Of a DNA stretch of 64,000 nucleotides, positions 18,990-29,023 are shown piece after piece. Below the pieces are notes generated by a model. It was not told the DNA's origin. It made no database searches and saw nothing but the letters and a program-made list of their open reading frames with translations. The first letter of the stretch is position 1, and each line of letters opens with the position of its first letter. The position numbers and the translations under genes are program-made. Origin of the DNA: Cordylochernes scorpioides (Eukaryota; Arthropoda; Arachnida; Pseudoscorpiones; Chernetidae); assembly GCA_030710605.1 (NCBI GenBank), contig CP092882.1:17356316-17420315 (forward strand), given 5' to 3'.

Positions 18990-19330
18990 ATTTTTTTATA
19001 TATAATATTCTATATTTTTTCACATGCTAAGCGTATTTACGCAAGTTTGGCCTTAAATACCCATTTCTTGGTTTTTCAAGAAACCGCTGGGACCAAAATT
19101 ATTTTTGGTCGCAGTGGTACAGCCTACTCCACAGCCTAATGACGAGCGCCAACAGCGCGAAACGCTTTCGTGGATGGCTTTTCTTGATATATCAAGAAAT
19201 TGGGTTGGACAAATATCAGGGAACAGGTTAAATTAATGTTTAGTTGATTTCTGTTCCACTAGATGGCGCTCTGCCATCTGAAAAGCAGATGTGCTCCTGG
19301 TCAGGATATGCCTTTTTTTTATTTTTAATA
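18990..19330 (+). mobile_element. Foldback element family C, copy 4
   Basis: Left part matches 3780-3860 reversed. The centre carries a hammerhead-like core. The right arm (AAGAAATTGGGTTGGACAAAT, GATGGCGCTCTGCCATCTG, TCCTGGTCAGGATATGCC) is well kept. Confidence 0.65.
19130..19175 (+). ncRNA. Hammerhead-like motif, one core base lost
   Basis: ATGACGA, stem GCGC-CAACA-GCGC, GAAACGCTTTCG. C3 of the core is A here, a different lesion from the other two family copies. Confidence 0.45.
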
Positions 19331-19341
19331 TCCTATTATAT

Positions 19342-19470
19342 ATACTCTCGTGAACAAAACTTGAGAAGTTGTACCTTTTATTATGTATATAAGGATTCAG
19401 ACAATAACTGAAATATATTTGGTACACAGTGACCTTTATTGTGGACACACAAGATAACCAAATGTGAACA
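19342..19470 (+). repeat. MITE family F, fragment
   Basis: ACAAAACTTGAGAAGTTGTACC, GATTCAGACAATAACT and CAGTGACCTTTATTG are shared with 46275-46491. The right end is missing. Confidence 0.55.
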
Positions 19471-20036
19471 AAATTGCCAGGAATTTCTTTGAATGAAAGT
19501 AAAAGAAAATTGTGTTAAGTCTGTTCAACTATTAGATCCTCGACAAATGGTTTTGGGAGCGTCGGTTTCTCTAGAGGAAGATGGATATACATAATTTAAT
19601 TACAGGAAGGATGGGTGTTATCATGCCATTGTCTCTCTCTCTCTTTAATTTCCGGCTGAATGACAGGTTGAGATAAGATCTTTGGCTGTGTGCGCCACAC
19701 CTCGGTTATTATCCTACTGATTAAATCATCATCTAGTTTGAATAGTAAAACGGAATAGTAAAACCGAAGCTGTCTGCTTGTTTGTTGTTGTTGTTTTTAA
19801 TTGAAGAAATATTAATATATATATAGATTTCGGGCTTGCTCTTCTTCATTTCGAAACGTGATTGATAGGTTTACCTTATTTTCTTATTCCATTGTTTATT
19901 TTTGCCAATTTCATTTTTCTAATAAATCAGGAAAAGACATTCATGTCTTCTAGCCTTTGTTATAAACATTTTGGAATAATCCATTGTATTATTGGTATTT
20001 GGTTTCCATGGTGTTAGAGGATCCTTTCTCCTAGCT
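19471..20036. other. Spacer with a hammerhead relic
   Basis: At 19826-19850, minus strand, AATGAAGAAGAGC-AA-GCCCGAAAT looks like a decayed hammerhead core (C3 changed). It resembles the PLE-type motif at 21305-21340. No gene. Confidence 0.35.
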
Positions 20037-20275
20037 ACACTCATGGACTAAACTTAAGTGGTAAGTCGTTGATGTCGCCAATCGTCTATTTTATTCTTTT
20101 TTTTTTCTTTTTTTTTTTTTGAAAGAGACAGAGGCAATTTAATTCACACTTGGTTATCTAGTGTTTCTTCAATAAAGGTCACTGTAATATCTTTCAGAGT
20201 TATTGTCTGATTCCCGATATACATGATAAAAGGTACAACTTCCTCAAGTTTTGTCCATTGTGTAAATGTATTTCC
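20037..20275 (-). mobile_element. MITE family F, reversed copy
   Basis: Starts CACTCATGGACTAAACTTAA and contains AATAAAGGTCACTGTAATAT and AGTTATTGTCTGATTCCC. It ends with AACTTCCTCAAGTTTTGTCC. Inverted termini match 46275-46491. Non-coding. Confidence 0.6.
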
Positions 20276-20734
20276 TATACAGTAAGACTTGATATTATTG
20301 AATGTTCTCTCTTCGACAGAGGTTTTAAAATTGTTTAAAGTCTTCCAGCATTTCGATAGTAATGGGTTTCTATTCACCATACCCTATTTGGTCTGCATGC
20401 AATTATCCATTCTTTAATCTTTTTAAATACTGGCTGTTCTTTTATCCTTCTTTATCATTTATTTTGGTTAGAACATTACTTTCTGGTATTCTTTATCGTT
20501 TGTGTCTCTGACTGCGACTGTTTGTTTGTAGGCTAGATTAGGTCTAGGCTATGTTCATCTTTGGCTGCATTTGTTCGGTAAACAATGAGCAGGGACACAG
20601 GCTTCTATTTATCTGACCATTTATTTCTACCCATCACATACAACTTTACAAAAATACGATTACATGAATACTACAAACTTTTTAATTATTTATTCCTATA
20701 CGTTTCAGTGACCCCTGCTGTAACACCATATATA
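20276..20734. other. Spacer
   Basis: No recognisable feature; T-rich. Confidence 0.4.
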
Positions 20735-21046
20735 AACACTCAGAGACAAAATTTAAGGGAGTTGTACCTTATAGCATATATATCGGGATTCAGACAATAA
20801 CTCTGAATTATATTACAGTGACCTTTATTGAAGGCATACTCATGGACAAAACTTAAGGAAGTTGTACCTTATAGCATATATAACGGGATTGATACAATAA
20901 CTCTGAAATATATTACAGTGACCTTTTTTGAAGACACACGAGTTAACCAAGTGAGAACAACCTCTGTCTCCTTAAAAAAAAACAGACAATAGTCGACATC
21001 AAAGACTTTCAACTTCCTTAATTTTGTCTATGAGTGTGAATACGTA
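20735..21046 (+). mobile_element. MITE family F, partial tandem copy
   Basis: A first partial unit (20735-20830) is followed by a full unit (about 20828-21046). The full unit starts CACTCATGGACAAAACTTAA (CATACTCATGG form) and ends AACTTCCTTAATTTTGTCTA with TGAGTGTG. Non-coding. Confidence 0.6.
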
Positions 21047-21304
21047 AAAAGCAATTTGACTTTTACACTTTCAAGATAATAGAACACAGTATACTTATTG
21101 ATAGAATTATGCAAATTGTTTTCTCTCACATATATGCACCTAGTTTATTAAAATAATATTGTAGCAAAGTATTCATTATATTTTATGTAGAGATTATTAA
21201 TTTTTTGATATTTTTATTATTCATATTTTTCTACTCTGAAAACTTCCCTCATTTTAGAAAGAGGGAATCATATATCGCCGCAACTCTTTTTTTATTAACG
21301 CGAT

Positions 21305-21340
21305 TAAGGAAGCTTTCGGGCAAGCCCTTCTTCAGCTAAC
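21305..21340 (-). ncRNA. Hammerhead-type motif at PLE 3' end
   Basis: Minus strand: CTGAAGA, unpaired A, helix II GGGC/GCCC, GAAAGCTT with stem III AG/CT. All core bases are present, but stem I is weak. Downstream of a PLE frame on the same strand, which is where PLE pseudo-LTR hammerheads occur. Confidence 0.55.
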
Positions 21341-21613
21341 TATAGTGTACAAACAAGGAGAGATTATATATCGTTTTTAATATAAAATAAAATAAAAGAA
21401 AAGAAAATTACCACGCCCCTATCGCCCTCGTTTCAATAGCACCGCGTGGCCACGTCATGTCTGATCCTAACTTCAAATATAATATAGTACAAAAATATCT
21501 TAAAAGAAATTTACGTAATTGAATAAATATAAAGAATCAACTATAAACAGTTCAAAGGATTTAGTGGAGACAAAAATGGAATGGCTATTGTTTTATATGG
21601 TTTTTGAAGATTT

Positions 21614-22522
21614 TTAGGATAGAAGGGGAACGTACTGTGATGGCAACTGTATACTTTTGTTTAATGGTTTAGGGTGCTTCATGGTTTCTATTGCTTCAAG
21701 AATGAGTCTTTGGGTTTTAGTTTTAGCATTTGTATGGAGGATTCTGGTATTATTGAAGTCTGGAGTGTGTCCGGTTTCTCTGACGTGGTTAACTATTAAG
21801 GAGTTTGGGTTTAGTTTAGAGATGTTTCTTTGGTGTTCTTTGATTCTGATTGAAAGGTCTCTTGATGTCTCGCCGATGTAGACACTATTGCAGTTGAGGC
21901 AAGGAATTTTGTAAACTAAATCTTTTTTCTTTTTCTGGTCGGTGCTTTTGGTGATTGGGTTTTTTAGAATCGAGGCCATGGAAGGTGAACCTCTGAAGAT
22001 GGTTTTTATGCCAAAACTTTTGAGTTTGCGGGCTATTGTAATTGTAGATTCTGTATATGGTAAGTAACAGGTGGAGATGTACTGATTGGAGTTATTTCTG
22101 GGAGTCCCTGGTTTATATCTATTTCTTTTAATGAAAGGAAGCGGGTATCTAAATTTAAGAAGCTGGTTTTCGATAGACTTAAGTTCTTTATTGTATTCTA
22201 TTTTTGATGAACAGTGGGTGAAAGCTCTTTTCGTCAAGGTACGTACAACTGTTATTTTGTGGGAGATGGGAGAATTGGAGGCAAAGTGTAGGTACTGCGT
22301 TGGGGAGGTAGGTTTTCTATAAACTTTTGTTGTAAAACCGGTTTTCTCATTGCTTAACTTGTATCTCATAAATTTTAGTTGGAGTTTGTGACTTAAATAA
22401 ATTGCTGTGTCTTCCTGAAGTTTGTCTTTCCTAATTTTATATGTTACAATATATTTACATACCATATAGTCACAACAGACATCATATTTTTTAACCAAGC
22501 GATACAGTTCAACATCTCTCAT
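21614..22522 (-). CDS. PLE reverse transcriptase end plus GIY-YIG endonuclease (partial)
   Basis: 302 codons. Residues about 45-110 (TTKVYRKPTSPTQYLH, SHKITVVRTLTKRAFTHC) match the end of the PLE reverse transcriptase. After a linker, residues about 205-235 show the GIY-YIG nuclease signature preceded by a CxxC pair: VYKIPCLNCNSVYIGETSRD, with the conserved Arg and EH in RIKEHQRN. The remainder (LIVNHVRETGH) completes the nuclease fold. A full PLE polyprotein is around 700-800 residues, so two thirds are missing. The first Met at 22522 is probably not a native start. Copies like this cannot move on their own. Confidence 0.8.
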   Translation of the reverse strand: MRDVELYRLVKKYDVCCDYMVCKYIVTYKIRKDKLQEDTAIYLSHKLQLKFMRYKLSNEKTGFTTKVYRKPTSPTQYLHFASNSPISHKITVVRTLTKRAFTHCSSKIEYNKELKSIENQLLKFRYPLPFIKRNRYKPGTPRNNSNQYISTCYLPYTESTITIARKLKSFGIKTIFRGSPSMASILKNPITKSTDQKKKKDLVYKIPCLNCNSVYIGETSRDLSIRIKEHQRNISKLNPNSLIVNHVRETGHTPDFNNTRILHTNAKTKTQRLILEAIETMKHPKPLNKSIQLPSQYVPLLS

Positions 22523-23284
22523 TCTCTCACCAAGATATTTTTTCTACAAAAAAAAAATGCATTACATTCTTTCTACGAGTAAAAAAAAAAACTCTTTTCT
22601 CAAGACGAAATTTTCTTTTTTGTAATCTGTTGATAAATGAGGCATTCACTCTTGAAGAAGAATGAGTCGCTCAAGAGAAAAAGAGCTGACCCCCGGATTG
22701 TGGATGCTTTGCCTGGTCATTACAGACTATCCCCTCGTGTAGGGGGGTCGGATCATCAAGTTAATTCCATTAGATCCCTGATCCAATAGCAGCATTAAGG
22801 GAAGGTCCCTTCATTGACGACCGAATATCCTCAGGGAACCCCCCCCCCCCCCCTCCCCTCACTGCCCCCTTCACTAAATGACCACTCCTTCACAGCTCCC
22901 TGAAAAGTTTAGACATTATCGATGTTCCCCTTTTATCTTTTTAGTGCGAAGTTTTCTTGTCTGGGTAAAAAAGAAAAGAATGATAGAGTGTTGAAAACTT
23001 GGCAGAATACTTGTATTCGCTTAGAAGAACCGGCAGTTAGATTTCATTATAGTGTATCTTCAAGATTTATAAAGGTATTGAGAGTTAGACGCTATGTTTT
23101 TTTAACTAAGTTATACCCTTAATCCATTAATGTATAAAACTATAAAGATACCTGTTAATTATATATAAATCATTAATAACGAACCACTTGACGAGGAAAG
23201 AGTTTCCTCATTATTACATTAAAACATTATATCATTAAAACATTAAGATGCGAATGTTTATTTTCATAAATAAAGCACAATTCT
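22523..23284. other. Spacer with GC-mixed stretch
   Basis: 22680-22910 is less AT-rich and includes a C16-like run at 22840-22855. No supported gene. Confidence 0.4.
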
Positions 23285-23600
23285 ACCGTCCTTTCTGCGA
23301 TTAAAAAATATTAGGAGGGCTTGGCGCTCATCAGTGGTGAACCCTCCTAGCGGTTTCGTCAATTTAATCTACCAGACCGCTTCTTTAGAGCTCTAATACT
23401 GTATTGTATCATTCTGCTTTTATATGCTGCACTGAAGGGTGGAATCTTTGAAATGATATTTAGGAAAACTATGGACATAAGCTTTTAGGAAAGTAGAATT
23501 ACATATAAATATTTGCATCGAGCAATGTTCTTCCGCAAGCAAAAAAGGACAAGGCCAGTTAGGTATAAATCAATACAAAGCAATAACGCGCCGTCTATAT
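23285..23600 (+). repeat. Dispersed repeat family D, copy 3
   Basis: CATCAGTGGTGAACCCTCC, AGCGGTTTCGTCAATTTAAT and TGAAGGGTGGAATC match the other family D copies. It ends near AACGCGCCGTCTAT. Confidence 0.6.
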
Positions 23601-24011
23601 ATAACAAATTAAAAATTCGCGTCTTAATGTTCTCATTTGTTATATATTGTAACAAAGTATTTATTGATTTTATTATTTTTATTAACAGAGTGGTCATTTT
23701 TATGTTTATATTTTGCTACTCTGTAAATTTCCCTCGTGGCTTATTTTCTGTTTACCACTTATAGTTTGTTCTTACCTGAAATAAATTGTTGTCTCATCCC
23801 GAAGTTGGTCTTCCCCAATTTTCCACGCATTTAAGCTCTTCTGCTCACTCAGCACAGGTGGACCATGGCCTTTTCAAGAAATCTTCAAGAGATTTTCCAG
23901 GAAAATTCGAGTGTTCAGAGTTATAAGGTAAACACCGTTTTATCGGTGTGGGGGGGTTGGCTTATCGTACCTGCCCAAAAAAATAATTGGATATTGGCTC
24001 TGTCCTCCTCA
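23601..24011. other. Spacer / probable LINE 3' UTR
   Basis: Nothing coding. The part next to 24012 may be the 3' untranslated region of the LINE fragment. Confidence 0.3.
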
Positions 24012-24928
24012 TCAAACAGAAAATTTTGGTATGTTTGGATGTTCGGTTAAGTCTTTCTTTTTTACAGCATTTTTATGGAAGTTATATAGATTCAAAGCTA
24101 CTGAACTTTTGTCTATAAAGTTGGATAATAAAGAATATAATGTGAGGTGTGTATGGCCTATCTTAGAGAAAAGTATTTTTCTTTCCGTGTCAAGAGGCTT
24201 GCATTCAAATATATAATGTTCTAATTCATTTTCAGTTCTATTTTTGCATAGTTGGCAATACAAGTCTTCTGTCCTTAGATATTTTATATGGTCTTCTCGA
24301 TATAAAACAAATAGAATTCTCAATTGCGCAATGAGGCGTTTAGTCGGCAGTGGAAGTTCACTTAGTAGATAGTTCTCTGCTGCGAATGTTTTATGTAAAT
24401 ATTTGTAGTGTGTGTGAAGCTTTGAATTGGTTATTCTTGATTGATCGGTTTGAATAGACTGTTCTATAGTGATTCTGATAATTTGAGGTATTGCTTTCTG
24501 TAGAATATTGGGGTCTGAACAGTTCTTTAACCACATGAATCCAGTTGAGTTTAGGATATTCATTAAATTTTCTGTAAAACCTATAAAGGTATTCGTTAGA
24601 GTGGACCTTTTCCATAATTGCGCTAGACAGATTGCGGGCAATCTGGATTTTTTCATTTTTAATATTCTTAACCAGAACTTTCTCATTCTTTATTCATACT
24701 AAACTCTCATCAAATTAGAAAGATATTTAGAGAAGTTTTTAGCTGTTTGGTGACTGCTCCTATCGAGCTAAAAAATAAATTATTCTTTGCCAGAAGATAT
24801 ATTATAAGTTCTATAACAACATTGTTGTTGAGACAAGCTGTTGCAAAGTTCAGTGAATTGATCGTAGAGTAAAATTTGGTCAAATATCGATTTCCCATTT
24901 GTTTCCCTAGGGCACTGTTGCTAATCAC
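24012..24928 (-). pseudogene. Non-LTR retrotransposon (LINE) ORF2 C-terminus, decayed
   Basis: The 224-codon minus frame ending at 24012 contains CQLCKNRTENELEHYIFEC followed by ERKIL. This is the Cys/His arrangement (CxxC...H...C) typical of the C-terminus of arthropod LINE ORF2 proteins. Basic, Leu-rich sequence precedes it. A second frame at 24710-24928 on the same strand probably continues it upstream across frameshifts. Reverse transcriptase and endonuclease are absent, as expected for a 5'-truncated, dead copy. The exact clade is not assignable by eye. Confidence 0.6.
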
Positions 24929-25162
24929 TTTTGTTACTTTTATTGAACGGTTACTCTGTGTTGATAATTATCTATACAGCATTCCAACAAAGATTTTACC
25001 TTCATCGTGATATGAATTTACAGGTGAAAAATAAAAAAAGGGTAAATGTGTTGACTTTGCTTAGAATTTTTAATGAAACTGATTCCAAGAATATTAATCA
25101 AACATTATTGTTATTGTGACAAAATAGTACAAATGTGACATTGTACTGGGATAAGTTGCATA
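24929..25162. other. Spacer
   Basis: Nothing recognised. Confidence 0.4.
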
Positions 25163-25329
25163 AATTAAGAAAAAGGTATCTCCTTATCGTGCAACTGAAA
25201 GTTTCTGATGGCTTGCGCCTTCTATTGAAATTAAAAATCAACGAATAGTTGATATTTATTCCGAAAGATGGCGCAAGCCATCAGCAACTTTCAGTTGCAC
25301 GATAAGGAGATACCTTTTTTTCTTAATTA
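25163..25329. mobile_element. Foldback MITE family H
   Basis: Arms of about 60 bp (AATTAAGAAAAAGGTATCTC ... GATGGCTTGCGCC and their complement ending at 25329) flank a 45-base loop. One arm recurs at 54760-54850. Non-coding. Confidence 0.75.
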
Positions 25330-25565
25330 TATTTATTGATTTACAAGAGAAAGATCAAAATATAAAAGAAAAACTTGTAACATATTAAACAAAGGAACTT
25401 TTTTTTCAGTTAGCGCCTATTTACTTGTGATCTTACCCATATGCTCTGTGAGTATAATTAATAAATTAAAATGTATATACAACAGTATATAATATCTGAA
25501 TGTGGTAAAATGTTGATTTTTAGTATTTTTTACTCATAGACTTGAGAAGTTTTACCTATTAGCAT
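25330..25565. other. Spacer
   Basis: AT-rich; nothing recognised. Confidence 0.4.
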
Positions 25566-26492
25566 ATCATCACCACTATCAGAAATAGTCATGCGGAAAA
25601 TAGACAATTCAATAACAGATCATTTTCCAGTAGATATCCTAACTTGGTTTAGGTATATAGATGACATATTTTGTATAGTTAAAACTGATTCCTTAGACAA
25701 AATTCATGCCAAATTAAATTCACTTTACCCTGACATGCTTTTCACAGTATAAAAAGAAAGCAATAGTTCACTAGCCTTTTTAGACATTCTGATTACAAGA
25801 CAGAATTGCAGATACATAACCAATGTTTACTATAAGCCCACTTTCTATCCCTCCTATATACACTACACATCATACTGCCCCCTTAGCCATAAGATTAACA
25901 CCGTAAAAACCTTGTCGAAACGCATTTTCACACACTGTTCTTCGCAAGAATTCAAACAAATAGAAACCCAAAACGTAATCGATCACCTGATAAACTCTGG
26001 ATACCCGAAAAATTTTATACTCAGACACTTTTATAATCCTCAACAACACCTTAATAGCCAAGTTTATAGATCCATATGCACCATCCCATTCTCTACTCAT
26101 AGTGTCAACATTTCCAGATTCCTAAAAAATAACTATGGTATTCGTACCTTTTACACCAAAACCCCCAAATTAGAAACAATAATCAGAAATCCCATAACCA
26201 GGAATAGCTTTCCCGTTACCCTACCTTTTTTCACAAACTCCGTATATTCATTGAAATGCTCAAACTGTAATAGCATATACATAGGAGAAACAGGCAGACG
26301 AATCAAGGACAGGATGGACGAACATCACAGAAACATTAGAAATAATGAACCCAAGTCCCTTATCGTACAACATATTAGACAAACGGGACATTCTTTTAAC
26401 ACATCCCAACCACAAGCATATTACTCTAATATCAACAGCAAATTCAAAAGATTAGTCGTCGAGGCGTTGCTCTCTTTGAAATACAATAGTAT
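25566..26492 (+). pseudogene. Penelope-like element 2, coding part before the LTR insertion
   Basis: Opens with SPLSEIVMRK, the motif just before the RT active site. The active site follows as WFRYIDDIF, then a TAA interrupts at 25750-25752. The frame continues through FLDILITRQ, VYYKPTFYP and LSHKINTVKTLSKRIFTHC. From 25912 it is open through the linker and the GIY-YIG domain (YSLKCSNCNSIYIGETGRR, RMDEHHRN, LIVQHIRQTGH). It stops abruptly at 26492 where the LTR element begins. The reading frame resumes at 40762 and ends at 40810. Truncated at the 5' side and with an in-frame stop, it was already defective. Confidence 0.85.
26489..26492. other. Target-site duplication GTAT (left)
   Basis: GTAT precedes the 5' LTR and is repeated at 40758-40761 after the 3' LTR. 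It lies within PLE 2 coding sequence. Confidence 0.85.
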
Positions 26493-28049
26493 TGTTGGGG
26501 CACGTTTTTGTAACCATACCCCAACAGAAGGCGTATGTATAATCAAATCAAATGGATACATGGCTTCCCTCCCACATAGACTTACAGACCATTTTTTTGC
26601 CCAGAAACTTAGACACTTGGTGACACCAGACTTCCATGCCGAAAGCTGATGCCTGGTAAAGAAGAAGACATCCAGAGACATCCGAGCTGGAAACTGTTGT
26701 TTCATATGTACATACATTCCCCTCACCAAAAATTTAGGTAAAGGTGACCAGAAAAAAAAAAAAAAGGAGAAAAATGGAGAAGGAAGATCTCTAAAGACTG
26801 AAACTTATAAAATATCCTTCCAGAGAAAGGAAAGCATCACATTACAGTCCAGGTAAAAAGGGCCTGGGTCAATTTTAGCCAAGACGGGGGGGCGATATAT
26901 ATACCATCCCGAGAAAAAGGGAGGATTGTATGTCAACCCATGTGGAAAGACGGGGGGCTGGAGTCTGAAATCTTACACTACCGCAGGGGTTGTTTCTCTC
27001 TTTAGATTTTTTTTTGTTTTGGTAATACTATATGTTCTATTTTGAAGGGGAGAGGCCTGGGGCGTCTATGAAATTGATACTGGAGCCGTTGGCCATTTTG
27101 ATTGGTGTTTCTTTCGGCGAATGAAAATGGAGAATGAGATGATATAAAAGAAGGTTCTTTGCCAAAAGGCGGGGATTTTTTTTTGATCGGAGTCGCTCAG
27201 TGAAAGGACAGTCTGTAGACAGGAGACCTTTGCCAGGCACTTTCGAGAAAAGGTAAGCCATTTGTCATTATGACTTAGCGCCCCCCCCCCTTTTTTTTTT
27301 TGTGTAGTAGCCAACCTAGATTTCGCATGGGCCCTAAAGGGCTATAAAGTAACTTCAGGTCACCTCTATCTAAATTTTACTATGTAAATAGCATATCTCG
27401 TCAGTATAGACATGTTCCCAAATTTTAAGATATTTAAATAAATATCTAGAGAAATTTTCTTGTCTCCTCTGTTACCTATTTCATACATAATTTGTCTTAG
27501 GGTGCTATTCCAACTGTTTAAATAAAATGTTGTATGTTTATTACCTATTTGAAGGGAATGTTACTAATAATCAAGTCTCCCATAAATTACCGGCCACATA
27601 CATTGCCGCGAGTGTCTGTGTTTCAGTGTTTTATAGATTGCCCAATTTAATAACGATTTCGTGGGTTGTCAGATGAAGTTGTATAATAGTGTCGCGGTTG
27701 TTCCCATCTTTAGACCACTGTACTGACAATATTATATGCTCAATCCTTGCTTTAGCTCAACTCTTAATCAATTACAGAGTTTTTTTTTCCCTTTTCCTTT
27801 TTTTATTTATTTTATTTATCCTATTTGCACAAATTGTATTACATGTGATGATGTAAAGACATATGCCGATAGTGCATCACTGACAGCTGTGCTGCTATTA
27901 TACAACATTAAGGTCTTGCTGCGGGTTATATACATGGGGTTGTTGGCCTAAATTGCTATATATATATATATATACTTAAGTAAGGAGACTTTAATAAGTC
28001 ACATCGTGTACCCTCCCTTTTCAACTATCCAAACTAGGGGAACCCATCA
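26493..28049 (+). repeat. 5' LTR of the Gypsy-type element
   Basis: 1557 bp, near-identical to 39197-40757. It starts TG and ends CA. It contains a possible TATA region (CGATATATATACCATC near 26892), a C10/T11 run at 27282-27300 and a (TA)n tract near 27958. It should carry promoter and polyadenylation signals. Confidence 0.95.
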
Positions 28050-28073
28050 ATGTCGCCCGCCGCGGGGCTCGAA
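28050..28073 (+). other. Putative primer-binding region
   Basis: ATGTCGCCCGCCGCGGGGCT directly follows the LTR and continues CGAA. It has the composition of a tRNA 3' end complement (T-arm CTCGAA). It does not start with the usual TGG, so the priming tRNA is uncertain. Confidence 0.35.
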
Positions 28074-28344
28074 TTTAGTATATGTTTCTTCCCCTATACT
28101 TTAGAAATATATACCTAATGAAAAGCCATACTATTTTTAAGTATTGGTGAAGTAGTCCACGCATCCTGAGATTAACAGTCTATTATAAATCGTGAATTTT
28201 AATTTATGCTTTCCGTTTCACGGGCATTTTATCAGGCAATGAAAGTTATGTTGAGGCGGTGTATACCGCATCTCTCGCCGCTGTCTTTTACGATTCACAT
28301 TGTTTGTGGCAAAACCTTAATATTATCATTGATTTCTGATATCA

Positions 28345-29023
28345 AAGTAAAACGTCTATGGGGATGAGTATCTTTTATTCTGGTCTTCTCGAGCTTTCGA
28401 GCTTGTCCGCCCTTCTACAGGAGAAACATATACAATATATCAAGAAAATATGACGTCGCCTGATGCTAAAACTATTATGATTCTATGTACATATATATAT
28501 ATACATTAGAAAGTTTTGCATATTATTTGTTTTCTTAAGACATATTTTTTTGGATTAAGGTATTACACATATTCTACTATTGTTTGCTATATTCTATGAC
28601 TTATCTTATAGGTTAGAAATTCTATTATTTAAGTAGTTTTATAATAGTTATTGGCTATTACATATAAGTTACTTATATTATTGTTGATATTATTAGCTGG
28701 TACTAGGATATATTGTGTTATATGTTTCGGGCAAATCTATTTCTATTAATGCTATTGTGTTTTCTGAATAATAGAGAATCAATTATAAGCCTTTGATATT
28801 TGCTGTTTATGTTATTGTAATGTATTCTAGGTTCTCCTAATGCGAAAGTGTGACCTGTTCCTTTGCAGTATTGGAAAATTAGAGACCTATTGTCTTGATT
28901 AATAACGTTGCGTCTATTGCAACCGACCTTTTTTTTTTCATGATGCCGCCAACTGCATATGATCTTAAATATCCTGTATACACTCTGACAAGGGAAGGTT
29001 ATCCTGAATTGACAAATGTACAA
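28345..29023 (-). pseudogene. Penelope-like element 3 fragment inside the Gypsy leader
   Basis: Minus frame with SLIFQYCKGTGHTFALGEPR and NINSKYQRLIIDSLL, closely parallel to LIVQHIRQTGHSF and NINSKFKRLVVEALL of PLE 2. This is the end of a GIY-YIG domain. The catalytic half is disrupted (a lysine-rich stretch replaces it). A hammerhead-like motif and a related 3' tail follow at 28345-28426. It lies between the 5' LTR and gag, so it either inserted into this copy or is carried by the family. Confidence 0.75.
28385..28426 (-). ncRNA. Hammerhead-type motif with CTGTAGA core
   Basis: Minus strand: perfect 6-bp stem I (TTTCTC with GAGAAG, one G-U), helix II GGGC/GCTC, GAAAGCTC. The core reads CTGTAGA rather than CTGANGA. 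The same A6 change occurs in PLE 2 (40990-41035), so it is family-wide, not random. Confidence 0.5.

Larger units (their letters stand above)
21250..22522 (-). mobile_element. Penelope-like element 1, 5'-truncated
   Basis: Contains the reverse-transcriptase C-terminal region, a GIY-YIG endonuclease and, about 270 bases beyond the stop, a hammerhead motif in the 3' region. This gene order is characteristic of PLEs. The upstream palm domain (YxDD) is missing, so the copy is 5'-truncated near 22500. Confidence 0.8.

Noticed and set aside
22620-22680. Possible hammerhead around CTTGAAGAAGAATGAG
   Set aside because: The second core strand is AGAAAAAG rather than GAAAC and stems are weak.
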